Shown: piece by piece, positions 1 to 13,014 of the stretch
Numbering within the stretch: position 1 is the first letter of the stretch
How the letters are laid out: each line of letters starts with the position of its first letter
Assembly: GCA_032871835.1 (NCBI GenBank)
Contig: CM065299.1
Location: 31,484,074-31,548,073, forward strand
Source of the DNA: Dipteronia dyeriana
Lineage: Eukaryota; Streptophyta; Magnoliopsida; Sapindales; Sapindaceae
Direction: 5' to 3'
DNA: 64,000 nucleotides
The notes under the pieces: generated by a model
Databases searched by the model: none
Told to the model about the DNA's origin: nothing
Seen by the model: only the letters and a program-made list of their open reading frames with translations
Made by a program: the position numbers and the translations under genes

Positions 1-1674
1 CCATCTTCGACTAGTGTCTTTCATGTGTTAGTACCATGTTTAGGCCATCGGAAAATGTCGTTTGTGGAGAAAACTAAGAGACTACACTCACAGTGAGATG
101 GATATTATATATATTATAATATATCTAAAATATTATATATATATATATATATTATTATTATTATTATATGAATGCTTTTAGTTCATATTGAAAATAAATT
201 ATTCTGCAATATATATATATAAAAGGTGCACTTTGATCATTTGAAAATATTATCCCATCTTGTTCTAGTCATATCAAACGCATAACAGTATAATTAATAG
301 TTAAAAAAAATGATTTTTTTATATAAAAAAAAGTGAAAAACAAAATGAAAAACAAAAAACAAATATTTTGTGTTTTTTCAAATTTTTTACTTTTAAAACT
401 GGTTTTGTTTTATATACTTTTTTTTTAAAAAAAAAAATGAAAAACGGTTAACGAACATGTTTTCGAAATCGTTTTTAAAAAATAAAAACAAAAACGAACT
501 GAAAAAACTGCAGAATAAGGCCTTAGATTTCCAAATCTAGTGGTGATCACCTGATGATTTTTATTTTTTTTAGTTTGATTTTTTAATATTAGTATTTTTA
601 TTAAATCAATTTTTTTAATTATCTTTTATTTTTCAATTACTAATTTTTTATTTAATTAAATATAAAATTATCAAACTGTCCTTCATCGATAACTTTCATT
701 AAAAGTATTTTGATCATTGTATAAAATTCCATTTGTTTTCACAAAATTCTTAACAGAAAGGTTAAAGTTAATAATTTCAAAACCTAATGGATTAAACCCA
801 GATAACCGCAAACTAAAGGGACTAAAATCTTAATATCCCTAACTTTATTATTTGTTTGCATGGCAGGGACTTTCATACTGTAATTAAGTCACCGTTTCTT
901 TCAAACATCAGTTTCCAATTTCGAATCAACAAGCAGCAAATCTATAGGACATACACGAACACAAACTTCATAAGCAATACATTTATCAAATTCAAAATGG
1001 ATTGGACCATGGAAACACTATGATGCTATTAATTTTTCTTAAGGATATTGAATAGTTACATGGAAACGATTTGCTTGGGATAAGTGTAACAAAAGTAACA
1101 TTAACAAGTATAAAGAGGTGTTTTAACTAATGAATACACTAATTACTATCGCACCTACTAACTAGCCTTATCTATTCTACACTAAACTTCATCTTAGACC
1201 AGAACAATAGCTAGCATTTGCATGAAATCTGTGTCGCCACTAGCCCTTACCTTTCCCTCTACTATGTACTAAACCAATACGAGACCATGTAACTCTAACC
1301 AAAATCTGTTCCGAAGAACAAAAGTAGCCACATCATCTTAAAATGTGGCTTAAGAAGTCAGAACCCACTCTTGCATCCAAACAATAACACCCTTCAGGAA
1401 AATCTATTATCTTTGAACTTGCAACAGCTGCAGCTTCTCTAAACTTCCATTTCTTGTAAACTAGATAGTGAGCAATGTGCTTCTCGAAAGTATTGTTTCA
1501 ACAATTTATGGCGATTATCAATCACAATTTTGAGAATCTCTGTACCACAAACGATATTCCCTTATTATTAACCGGTGTTCTGGAAATTCAGAATTTACAA
1601 TGAAGTTTAAGAACATATCAAGTCATACCTTAAAAGGAGGAGACGAGATGAACGTCACCTCACCTCTTCAGATA
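1..1674. other. AT-rich 3' flank of SCY2, no gene seen
   Basis: There is no credible coding region here. The first 850 bases are very AT-rich, with a TA/TTA-rich tract near 105-170 and long A or T runs near 300-490. The part next to 1674 must hold the 3' untranslated region and polyadenylation site of the minus-strand SCY2 gene, but I cannot fix the cleavage site by eye. Confidence 0.6.
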
Positions 1675-4600
1675 TCATACACCATACCGCTTTAGAGCTT
1701 CGCTTAAACTTGGCATTACATTGTATGCTTGATAGGATCTTCTAAGTTCAATAATGGAACCCACCTGGACCAACACAAGACAGACTCATCAGACAACGCA
1801 CAGACATGATTTTTTTTTAGGCCATGGAGTATGAATCTTAAGCAGTCTTACAAACTATTTTAATTACGAGCACTGTTGAAAGGGTAATAGTCCTATATAT
1901 ATTTGGTAAATCATAATTTCTAACATGCAAGGATGATTTAGCATAATAACATCATGCTCATGAGTCATGGCTATATTTGTTGCTGATTAACCCATATTTG
2001 CCTTTAGTACCAAAGCTCCAAAACTTATGTAGCGTCATTCTATCAATGATCATTATAAACAACGTATACAAGTGATAGCATACATAATGGCAGGACCTAG
2101 CCCAGAACAGCACTTACAATGATTAAAACTGATGTAAACCCAATGGAAAATCCCTCATTGATACTGCGTAAATAATGATCAAGTATGGTTGATGTAGTTG
2201 CCAACAAACTTAACAATAGACCCCCTGCAAATTCCACCACAAAGAAATGCTAAGGAAAGCAGCAAAGAAACAGAATCGGTTCAAATGCTTGCTATTAATA
2301 TCAGAACAACTTAAAATGGGAGGGCATATTTGTTTTAGCAATGTCCAGATGGAAAATCTCACCCCAAAAACGTGTTGATGCCTGAATCTTTGTGAGATAT
2401 TCAATAGTGGCCTTCCCAGGCTTTAGATTTGGTATCCTAGCACCCATCTTGTTTAAGTAATCTGCAATTTCCTTAGGCAAGTTTGCCTGCATTGAGAATC
2501 CAGTTAAGATGAGATTTACAACTACCATAACTTAAGGGCTCAGATTAATATCATTTTGACACATTTATAGTACCAGATGAATGACATGCAAGCACATTCA
2601 CGTTCAATGCAAAATTTATGTTTAATTTGTGTTTCCACAGAATCAATAATAAAAAAACTCCTGGGACAATGGAATGAGGTTAGAGTTGGAAGCATCATTA
2701 TTATAAGTTGTTACCTTTCCCATATGACAACTCTGGCTTTATTATGTCCCATACAAGACATACATAATGGTTTATCATTATAAGCTTCCATTTCAAATGA
2801 TGACAGGAAAAAAAACAGTTAAGCATTTTCGCTAAAAGGTTTCTTAGCATTTGCATGTGTCTAAGAATTCAATATCATTGTATATTTGTATAACCATATA
2901 AATTGACTGTACAGCAAAATATGTATTTCATATATAAGTGCAGTTATAATCTTATAGATATAATTTCTGTAACTTTTCTTTATATTCACTTTGGTGTATT
3001 TGAATAATTGTTAGTACAATATCAAGAGAGAAAAAAGAGCATAAATAGAAAATTAGATCATCTTCTACTAAAGTTGTTTTAAATGATTTTTGCAATCAAA
3101 AAATTGTAACCGCAAGAAAACTATAATGAAAAAGCAAAGAATCATGATAACAGCAAACATGTATTCACAAAGTTTTTGTCAAGTAGCATGTATGGTTCTA
3201 TAATAATCAATAGTCAGGTAGAAAGGATACTTACAATGTCAAATATATTGAATAGGAAGACAAAAAATGCATATATAGAATAGTACACCCAAGGCGCTGC
3301 ACCAACAGAAGTCTCAGGGTTCAATATCTGCTTAACATGCTCCCAAAATGGGGAACCAAGGATACTGAAAATAAAGATCTGTATTAGACTAGTTGTAAAT
3401 CCTTCACCAAAACAAGTTTTAACAGGAAAGTTATATGTATTTATGCGTTGAATAGAAAAAAAAAAAAAATCCTAATATAAAAGGATTTTGATGATACGTT
3501 AAAGAAACTTAATAAGTTTTCATCCTCCAGACACAAGACCAACAGATGAAATTGAGATAAACAGCTAAGTCAGCTTTGGCTGAAAATACCTTGCAAGAAT
3601 ACTGGGAAATGCCAGGAGATAAGTTGTCGTCAGAACAGGCTGCATTCCTGATGGGTTAATATTAAAAGGGATATAGGGCTCCACTTCTGTAATCTGGGAA
3701 TCTTCTCTGTTTACAAGCAAAACCAACAAAAAGAAGAACTTTTATCAGGTTTTAGAGGTTAACTGCATGAGCAAGAGAACATATGGTATTTTGCAGGACT
3801 TGAAAAAAAAAAAAACTAACTATTAATGCAAATGATCAGCAAATGTTAAAGTCATAGAATAAATTATTAGTAACACCCTCCAACAACAGAACTGACCTTC
3901 ACTGACAGAAAAGATAAAAACAGAAAAATGGGACCAATTTATGCAAGATATACTTTCTTACACAAAAAAAAAAAAAAGACATTTATACATCTGGATAACA
4001 AAAATGGTACTACCTTGCAGCTGAAGCAAGCTTAAATCCATAATATTGCAGTTTTATTTTCCTGCAACCTTCAGTAACAACAACTGCCCACATAGCAACA
4101 ATAGTAAAAACTCCCAACACTGCAAAAGGCCACCAACTCACAGCGCTTCCTGTATATTGCAAACCTTGAATTGTCATTGTTATCTAACACTAAAACTAAA
4201 GAAATATGGTAGTATTATAGAATAGTTCAAACCAAATCACAGTGGTTATGACTTAAGACGTCCTCGTATAAATTTTTTATAATTAAGAAATCCTTGAACA
4301 ACTAATATGGTTTCTGTTTATACTCAAATTAACAGTAATTTTTAGCAATTTCTACATTGCTAGAGCAACAACAATTTGAGTAGTTAAGAGGCACGATTTT
4401 CTGCAACATCCTCTTCCCCGTCATTTACCCTACACATGCAATTACTAATAATTCTAAGTTCATCATAAAAATGTACTCTATAATCTTCGCGTTTCGATTA
4501 TTTTTAAACAGCTCCAATTTTTATGTATGGACTTAAACAACTATTTGAATCAATTAATTCAAGGCAGGATAATCTTTTGTAGGACTAGTTTGCACTCCTA

Positions 4601-7600
4601 ATTATATGGGTTTAGCGTTTATTGTAACATTAAATTTCATTCACAATTTATTAAAATCTAGATAATATATGTTCCACTTGCGACAATGCAAGAGAAAGTA
4701 AGGTATGAACAAATGTGGAAAGATCAAAATTCTCATTTTTAGAGGGACCTTTCAAGCCCTTTCACATCTTAAGTAGATTAAAAATGTCATAATCATGCTT
4801 AAGGGCAGACATATGCATGCTGAAATGTCATATGTAAAAGAGCGCCCAAAAAAACCTAAAAAGCAAATACTAAATCATTCAATTAACTGATACATTTCTA
4901 TAACTTGCATAACTGACAACAAAGGCACCAACTAAACTCATGAGAGAGAAGTCAGCATAACATGCAGCTTCAAAGGTCAAAGCTTCATTTTCCAGAAATT
5001 ATAATGCAGGTTAATTTTAACAACTCTTACCACTATTTTATTAGTATCAAAACTTTGAAGCAGTTGAAGATTGGAGATAAAAAGGAAAGAAAAATTCCAC
5101 AAATTAAACAGCAGTAAGATGGTTATCACATACCCGAGAGCTGAGACAACATCTTGTACAATGTCTCAGTGTAGCCCGTCAATATCCCCACGCATATTAT
5201 GAGTGATGAACCTTGGCCTGAAGTTGTATAAATAGTTTAAAAGAAGATTATGCCATACATGAAAGGGTAAAAGAATGCATGCAAAGGTTTAGTTTTGTTA
5301 CTCTTTTAAAATCTTAAAGAGCAGACATCTTTAATGTATTTTATACTATTTTTATATACTTATTTAGGAAAGAAAATAGAGTGGACAGCGAAATAAACAC
5401 ATATGATCAATAAAACCAGTATCTTAAGATTCATATGGTTCGGCCCTTTTATTTGAAGATGGTATTTCACTGGCATCACATCTACCAAAAGGTATTGAGA
5501 ACAACTAAACAACTTTCAACTGATTTTCTCAGAGCCCTTGCTACGAAAACAAGGCTCCATCCATAAACTATGGGCTATGGTAACAAAGTAACCACAATGA
5601 AACCAAGTTAAACGAGATTAAAAAAAATGGAAAACCAAACAAAGAAATTACCAAATCCAGATTCTGATATTGTATCGCAGATCCATGTCATTGTCATTGC
5701 ACCACAAACCAGTATCATACTTGTCACCATCACATGCTTAACCCTGCAAAAGCCACAAAAACTGTAACATAACATATCCCTTCCAAAAACAGTGTTCATA
5801 CTATCATTTTTTTATTTTATTTTGGGCAGAACTTGGGAAAGGTCTCCCCACAATTGTTTTTTTATGAATTATGAGCAACGTGAAACTCAAACCTCCCTCA
5901 CCTAGATGGAGAGGGAGGAACACAACTAACTCATTATTTTTTAAAAAAATATATATTTTTTGATTGGAAACAGAATATCATAAATTGTAGCAACACAGCC
6001 TATACAAAAGTGGACAATCAGTCCACCAAGGCTTACAAAGAACCACCTAAGGTAACAAAAAAAGAGCCTTCAATACAAAAACAAGGACTACAAAACAAAA
6101 GGGAACTCAAAGCGTAACTAATTATCCCACAACAACTTCCGAATTTAAGTAGATAAAGAAAAAGCCAAAAGGGTATAATCCCTAAAATTCATTAGAGATG
6201 GAAAACACAACTCTATACAGAGTGAACAAGCAGTCCACCAAGGCTGACAAAAAACCACCTAGGGTGACAAAACGACCTTCAAGACAAAAACAAGGACTAC
6301 AAAACAAAAGAGAACTCAAAGCTAAAGTGTAAAACTAATTATCCCACAACAGCTTCCCAATTTAAGTGAATAAAGAAAAATGTATAATCCCTAAATTCAT
6401 TAGAGATTGAATCCCATAGGTGTAAGGTTGCGAACTCGACCCCACAAGCCATCAATGTTCTCCTCAATCTTCCTTTCAAAATATTTATTATTTTTTCCTT
6501 CCCAAATAACCCAATTAAGGCTAAGACGGTGCATTCCATAGGGTTTTGGCTTTCTTTCCCCTAACAAAAGCATAAAATGTTCCACAAAAACTTGATGACA
6601 AGAAGCAGGGAGCCAGCCAGCAAATTTTTGCATCTTTTAATAATTTACTTCAAAGATTAAAGGAGACATCAAATGAAGGAAAAGATGATCAATGATTTCC
6701 TCATTGTGTTTGCACATGATTCAAAAAGATGGAGAGAGGCTCATATGTGAGAACTCCCTTTAAATAATCTTCCATGTATTAACCTGTCCCACAGCCAAAA
6801 CCCAAGAAAAAAATTGAATTTTAGGGGGCACTTTAGCTTTCCAAATCAAGTTGAAACACTTTAAATTACTTTGATAGGGATCATTGACTAGCCACTTGAA
6901 GTGGGATTTACATGCATATGGTCCGTCCAGCAACAATAAAAGACAACAAAAGTTTTTGAGAAGCAGCAGAAAAGATGATCAAAACATCAATTCTAACTTC
7001 TAAGAAGAAAAGTGTAGGTAAATTCTTGCTAATGTGATTTTTCATTTGAGCTTCTCACAGGAAGATGAACCCTCATTTAATTTACACGGGATATATAAAA
7101 TCAAAGAATATTGTCAAAATGAAATTCCTCTCACTAAATTACCTGTGACTGGCAGCAAAAATTGAATAAGGAAGTGAATAACAAGAAACTATAATGGCTT
7201 CCAATATTGCAAAACCCAGTGACATCCACCATCTGAAACAAGTAGAAAAATGTATCACAGTTTGTAACCTCCAATACATATTGGCTGAAATTAATGCTCA
7301 ATACAAAATTATGTAGCAAGGACTCGTCTCACTGCTTGAGATGAATAACTAGACACACATATAACTCTTAATCTTCTCGAAGCCATCTAAGCCTTCCTTT
7401 CGCAGCTTTACCAAAGATGGAACAACATGACAGAGTAACTGCACATTCAATTCATAAAAGTTGGACACAATTGTTAGCCAATACAAATATGCAGAAGAAA
7501 AAAAATGGAATTAATTATTCCGTGTGTGTCTCACATGCCTGTACGCATTGTGACAACAGAATGAATAAAAACAGCAGCAGGAAACACAAATTATGCATGG

Positions 7601-9919
7601 AAGACAATACTTCATGTAAACATTGATATACTATTTTCTTGCAGCATGCATCCTTTATCATCAAGTACAAAACTTCTGTTAACCAATTAACACCTTGAAT
7701 CATGATGCATCTATAAATTCATTAGATATCACTTGCAATTTTTCAAATGTATAAGAATCTTTAAAACCATCAAAAGGTAAACATCAAAATATATAACAAA
7801 ATATAAAGAGATTCTCTTACTATCTGCATATTTACCTAGAAGTAAACGATGATAAAGCATTTAGCAGCTCCAAAAATGTAACAACATGGACCTAAAACAC
7901 CACAATAACAAGCATTTGACAGCTCCCAAATGTAATACTGCAAGCCCAGAAGAATAGTTGGACCAAGTAATATCAAGGCACAAATTATATCAAACATGAC
8001 TTAATGGCCCACATAAAAATCAGTACTAAATTTTTTTAATAATGCATCTTCGTTGAAACAAGGTAAGCCTTCTTCAGCCTCTAAATATAGCTTTAAGAGA
8101 TACATGGCAGTTATATTGTATAAGCAACAACATCAAAAGAGAATGGAATATCAAGTCACATAATCATGCAAGTAAAATGTATGTGAAGTATCTGAAGAAA
8201 GCCATAAACCTGCATTATTATGGATGCTATGATCTGGGGACTGATGCCAAGCTGAAAGAAGGACAATTTGAGCTCTGCTGTAAAATCACCAAGATCATCT
8301 GCCAAAATCAACATGGATTACTACATGTGTGCTTGAAGCAAGGAAAAATACAGTAGGAACCCAGAAAAAAACATGGAAAAGCATGCATATCATAATTACT
8401 AAATTTTTACGTGCAATGAGTGTGTTTATGTATGTTGCTTACCAACAGATCCTGAGGCAAAGCTAAGGTAATCTTGAGGTATCAACCTTCTATCAAATCC
8501 AGGTAGAGGAATGAAATATCCAACACGACTGAGTACAATTAGTACACCTGTCACAAATAATCTTCGACGTATCTCACTCTTAAAAAATGATTCTGCAGCA
8601 CTATTGAGGACAGAACTTAAGCGTACAAAATTTAGAAACCTATTTCTAAACATCGTAGATTTTGACTGCAAACTCTCATAGTTATTGACATCATGTGAAC
8701 TAAGAATATCTGCCCCATCATCCAATCTTGGTGAAACAACTTCGGGGTATATAGACTCGGATGATGGCTCAACATTCAGATAGTCACTTTGAAGCCGATC
8801 TGACAAATTGACATAAACTTTTCTTTTCGTTCTTGGCAATAGAGGTCTCTTTGACAGCATATGTGTTTGGCTGGATTCTAATACACTCATCTTGACAGAA
8901 GCACAGTTATTCACACGGAGTGGGCGATAAAATGGAGAATCACATTTCAGATGTCCACCTGAATGTGAAATAAGGGTCAAAGGTAAATTTGTATTTAGTG
9001 AACACCACTCATAAATTATAACAATGTCAGAGCCCAGAATACCAATCATAAATTAGAATAATGAAAGACCTCTAGTTAGAATATTCAATTCCCAATTCAT
9101 AACCAACGTTTAACACAAGAAAAGCTAACACAATAGAGATAAAATATGTGTATAAGTGAATGGCAATATACTGCACAAACAGACCATTTAAGTGAAAACT
9201 CCATCTCCATAAAGTCATAATCTGACTTCTAATTGCCTTCCGAATCATCCAAACACCTCCAAAAGCATGTTTGTTTCATTTTCAACATTAAAATCAATAG
9301 ACAGTAAGTACTATCTAGGTAAAGCACTAAAGCTTAAATCAAATTGCATCAAAAGTTAATTGCATAACTAAAAGTATGAAGCATCAAAACAAACAACAAC
9401 AGAATATATTCCGCGTTAACTATTTACTCTGAGACCCATATATGTGATGTCTAGAGTCCCAAACAGTCCAAGTGAGCTGTTTTTTTTTTTAAAAAAAAAG
9501 GTTCACATGCAATAGCATTAAACAGCATATATATATCCATAAAAATCAAAATATCATAGAGCAAATTTTAAGTTAGGTCATTCACAACAGCAAATTTGAA
9601 TAAAAGAAGCAATAAAGATAAGACTGATTCAAAAAAGAAGAATAAACACACAAGTTAATGCATGAACCTTAAATAAAAACTAAGAAAAACGTACAATGAA
9701 GCAAGTAATGCTTAAATTGGAATAAAATGAATCGAAATTCAGTAATTTTAAGAGGAGACTTTCGCTTTCCAGAGTTTTTTTTTTTTTTTTTTCTTACTAG
9801 AAATTCAATAGTTTTCTAGGAAACCAAACATCAGAGAACATACCTCCAATCTTTAAGGGCTTGGTTGTTGTGAAGAGTTGAGGAGTGAAGTGTCGAGAAG
9901 TAAGAAGAGTAGCTTCCAT
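1675..9919 (-). CDS. SCY2: Plastid SecY2, channel subunit of the second chloroplast Sec translocase (13 exons)
   Basis: Seen: on the minus strand I joined exons 9844-9919, 8443-8958, 8298-8210, 7438-7359, 7232-7143, 5743-5652, 5217-5134, 4149-4014, 3706-3590, 3364-3235, 2486-2363, 2224-2118 and 1764-1675. All introns are GT-AG and phases match, giving 1731 bp: 576 residues plus TGA. The start is ATG at 9919-9917, opening a Ser/Thr-rich, acid-poor N-terminus that looks like a transit peptide. The SecY core begins near residue 153 (SEIRRRLFVTG, then GYFIPLPGFD) and continues with LGISPQIIASIIMQ, SLVKLRKEGLDGFEKIKSY and NLPKEIADYLNKMGARIPNL. The C-terminus has LRRSYQAYNV. Known: SCY2 works with SECA2 and SECE2 to insert proteins into plastid inner membranes, chiefly the inner envelope. 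Plant SCY2 proteins are about this length. Odd: the donor after KSY reads AT|GTGTGT, slightly off consensus, and a LINE fragment sits in the 1.4 kb intron. Thylakoid SCY1 is the alternative; the KEGLDG, GARIPNL and SYQAYNV segments fit SCY2 better. Confidence 0.93.
5942..6905 (-). mobile_element. LINE fragment (zf-RVT C-terminus and 3' end) in a SCY2 intron
   Basis: Seen: read on the minus strand from about 6900 downwards, frames give PPKIQFFSWVLAVGQVNTWK, then IMCKHNEEIIDHLF, then NWVIWEGKNNKYFE and WGRVRNL, with stops and frame changes between them. This order is typical of the zinc-binding reverse-transcriptase C-terminal region (zf-RVT) of plant non-LTR retrotransposons. The 3' end points to lower coordinates and runs into an A/T-rich tail near 5940. 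A segment of about 230 bp is duplicated (about 5990-6180 and 6220-6410; shared words include CAGTCCACCAAGGCT and ACAAGGACTACAAAACAAAA). The fragment is dead and lies in the same orientation as SCY2, inside the intron between the exons at 5743 and 7143. Confidence 0.75.
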
Positions 9920-10100
9920 GGTCACACTTCGGCTCCACGTAGCGGCAAAACTCCGAATTCAAGGGTTATGTTGTGTTGTGTTGTAAATAACACTTCTACT
10001 TCAACACTTGACTGCTCATCCGATACGGCTAGGATCATATACTTTTGGGTTAATATTAAACATTCCCCAGAACTTTGAACTATTGTTGGATGGGTAGATA
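9920..10100 (-). promoter_or_regulatory. Probable SCY2 5' UTR and proximal promoter
   Basis: This is the sequence directly upstream of the SCY2 ATG. On the minus strand there is a TATA-like AAGTATATGATCC near 10045-10033, about 115-125 bases before the ATG, and a TTGTGTTG-type repeat (AACACAACACAACAT on the minus strand) near 9970-9985. The assignment is positional; no transcription start can be fixed by eye. Confidence 0.35.
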
Positions 10101-10956
10101 AAGATGCATTTATGCAAAAACATCCCTAGACTGTAACACCGTTAACTGTTCCGTTAGACTTGTATTGACCATAGGAAAAGACTATAATACCCTTAGATTA
10201 TATTCTTAAAATCTGACTTTAATATTTTATATTTTATCATCAGATTTTCTATTAAAAAAAACAATAATTATTATCAGACACGTTTTCGAATCTGAAAAAT
10301 ACAACTCTTGAAACAAAAAGGTTACAGAATAGCCCCGTAATCTTTACTATGATTTTTTTTTTTTATTTGAACACATGGAACTATAGAACGCAGGTAGTTT
10401 TGGATAAATAATATACAAATTCGGATAGAGAAAACAAAAATTACATAACGCCGTAGTTGTACAACACGTGTGGCTTTCCACACCTAACCACTAAACATAC
10501 ACTGATACACATGTCTTGAAATGGCAATGCTTACACAGTTACACATATAGTTGACACATTGATACACACACGTCACTTATCGGTGAAATTATATGTTGCC
10601 TGTACACCATTTTTGTAAGCTATAAATACCCCTCCAAAGGATGTGAATGAAGCATCCGAAAATATGTTTGATTTCACTTTTACGGTTTTTGTCATCTTTT
10701 ACTGCTTTTATCTATTTTACTGCTTTTATCTGTGTTTGGTTGTCGAGAAAAGTAATGAAAAGTAATTCACTTTTTATGATTCAAAACCATGAATTACGTT
10801 TGACCTGTTGGTTCCGCTTCTGGACAAATGGTTTTTCTTATCATAAGGTAATTATTTTTCTCCTTTATTAGAATATGTTTATTATAATATATGAACAGTT
10901 TTGAATATTTTGTAAATCGCTGCTCTAGATATTACTGTTGATGATCATATTCAGTG
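10101..10956. other. Intergenic sequence between SCY2 and the retrotransposon nest
   Basis: No gene is supported. There is a G-box-like ACACGTGT near 10466 and an isolated TATAAATACCCCTCC near 10621, which looks like a core promoter on the plus strand. The short open frame that follows (10647-10871) resembles nothing I know. It may be relic transposon promoter sequence. Confidence 0.4.
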
Positions 10957-11150
10957 TGTTGGTATAATTGGGTTTGGTTTGGAAACCAATTTAGATATCC
11001 AAATGGGTCAACAGCACAAACGGTACTTGGACAGATCCAGATCCAAGTCCATATGTAATAAGTCCAATCTAAGTCCATATATAACAAGCTCAATCATGAG
11101 AACAGTTATTGAATGTTAAAAAAATGTTCTAACAATATATATATATATAT
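10957..11150 (+). repeat. Element A 5' LTR, first part
   Basis: It starts TGTTGGTATAATTGGG and matches the first part of the right LTR at 46528 almost base for base as far as a (TA)n run. There the match stops because the Mutator-like element is inserted. It resumes at about 15805. Confidence 0.85.
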
Positions 11151-11373
11151 AAAATAAGGGGTAAATTCATAAAGAACCAAAAACTTTATCGGTTTATTGT
11201 TTTTAGCCATCAATTTATTTTTTACTGTTTTTATCATTTTTGACTGTTTTTTGGATAAAAATACCCTTAAAATTAAAAAATAAAATAAAAAATAAGGTTC
11301 AAACTTGTTTTGTTAGGATTAAGTTACATCATGTAAAAAAAAAAGAGAAAAAAAAAGAGAGAAAGGAAGAGAA

Positions 11374-11601
11374 AATGAGAGATTGTCGTTGCACCTCGCC
11401 ATCGCCGTCGCTTTTGCCGAATCCCACACCTCTTGTCGTCGTTGTATCTCTCGTCGAATTCGTCGCTACTCTCACCGAATCTGTCGCTCAAGGTCATCGA
11501 TGCATTCTTCAGCTACCATCCATCGTTTTTACTGCCTTCATTTGTTAAAGCCGTTGCTCTTGGTCGTTGACGACATCGACCTCGTCAATCATCAAATCTA
11601 G
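11374..11601 (+). other. GC-rich gene-like segment in the Mutator-like element
   Basis: It is sharply richer in G+C than its surroundings and full of TCGTCG, CGCCATCG and CTCACCG words. Two overlapping open frames (11240-11548 and 11383-11601) have no family I recognise. It resembles a plant 5' UTR or first exon and could be a captured host fragment. Confidence 0.35.
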
Positions 11602-12529
11602 TTAGTTTCATGAAAGTTTAATCCCCTGTTTTTCAATCAAAGTAGTCCCAATAATTATATGGCTTTAATCCCCTATTCTTGGGTTTCTTTTCTACTCATT
11701 TTAGTGAAATTTGATTCTAGATCTATATGGTTTGTTGGTTGAATTTTATATAAGAGGGTGTTCAATTCTAAGGGTGAGTTAATTTGGTCTTACTTGATTG
11801 AAGTGGTATATAAAGCTACATTATCTTGGTTGAAGCAAGTTCTGTTAATGTTAACTTTTGGAAGAAAAGCTTTAATACGCCTAGGCTTATATTGCGTCTT
11901 GTTGAATAAACTTTACTAATTCATAATGATTTGATCTTCAATTTTTTATATAATTCTGAGCTTAGATTTAAAAGCTTAATTGGTGTATCAAAAATTTTAT
12001 AAGTGCCTTTTATGTGGTGAGAATAAGTTGAGGTTATAGTAAAACTTCATGTAAAATGGTATATAGTTTGTGTTATACAATTGGTTGTAAGTATATAAAA
12101 ATATATGGTTCTTATAGATGTATTATGAGCTCTTCATTTTTTGTCTGCATAAACAATCCAAGGAAGGAGTAGGGGTTTCATAGTGATCATTTCGTGAGGA
12201 ATCATTACTTTGGACTAGGAAGTTAACCTCTTATCAACACTTGAATAAATCCATGCAAATGAAAATTCTCTTTCATAAGTTATTCTGTGTTTTAATTCTT
12301 GTCAAATCGACTAGTTGATATCACCTTTAGTTGTTCTTCACACCATTGTAACTACATAATGCAATTTTTCATTGCGATTTTGCTAAAAACCTGACGAAAT
12401 CATGAAATTCTGAAATTTAGTCAGTAATTTTCAATATTTTCACAGACTAACCAATCCTTAGTGACCTAATTTTTTATTAATTGTTGTTTTCTAGATTTGA
12501 GAAATTTATAGACCATTTTTACGTTTTAG

Positions 12530-12800
12530 TACTTTTTTTATAACAAGAAAGGACAAAGCCTTGACGGACTCAAACAGGGAACTAGTACAACTTGGCTTAT
12601 TAGCCTCAACCAGTGAACTAATACAATTTGGGAAGTCCTCCATCCAAAATAAATTTTCACCAGAAGCCTGGGTGTAATTCGTAGGGCCTTGAGCAACTCG
12701 ATTAGCTTATCTAGGAACCTGAGTTATTGTAAGACCCTTCGAACATTTAAGAAGGCCAACGATGTTATCAAGGATGAGATCGCTCGTGGCTCTGGATTGA
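12530..12800 (-). pseudogene. RNase H-domain C-terminus relic (LINE or RVT_3 type)
   Basis: On the minus strand, a frame running from about 12790 down reads ATSDLILDNIVGLLK, then ITQVPR, a stop, then ANRVAQG, followed by MEDFPNCISSL. The order SDLI...V.R.ANRVAHxLA followed by an acidic PPxxI/L tail is typical of the end of plant RNase H (RVT_3) domains. These occur at LINE C-termini and in related host proteins. A run of A on the minus strand (12533-12541) follows and may be a tail remnant. It lies inside the Mutator-like element, so it was either captured or inserted there. Confidence 0.5.
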
Positions 12801-13014
12801 TTATTGATTTTCTTAATTTTAAGGTTGATTTGTAGTTAACAAACTTACTTTGAAACATTCTAATTCCTAGAAGTATATAGGGGTTGTAATGTCTAGATAG
12901 TAAATGGCTGTTCTTGATTAAGTGTAAAGATCTGTTACCTGTTTTATGTAATCTCGTTTGATATGGTTGGACTTGTTTATTTTCCATTGAAAAGTAACTT
13001 TGTTTTGATTAGCA

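Noticed and set aside
2301..2528. 75-codon minus-strand frame taken as a separate small gene
   Set aside because: It is exon 11 of SCY2 read through its splice sites; only the ANLPKE to RFWG part is coding.
7134..7319. Minus-strand frame MLHNFVLSIN...
   Set aside because: Wrong frame across SCY2 exon 5. The real frame reads WWMSLGFAILEA and joins in phase with both neighbours.
9878..10078. Plus-strand 66-codon frame over the SCY2 start
   Set aside because: It is antisense to SCY2 exon 1 and the promoter, with no family match.
11383..11601. Real host gene in the GC-rich segment
   Set aside because: Short, without start context, splice continuation or recognised domain; recorded only as a possible captured fragment.
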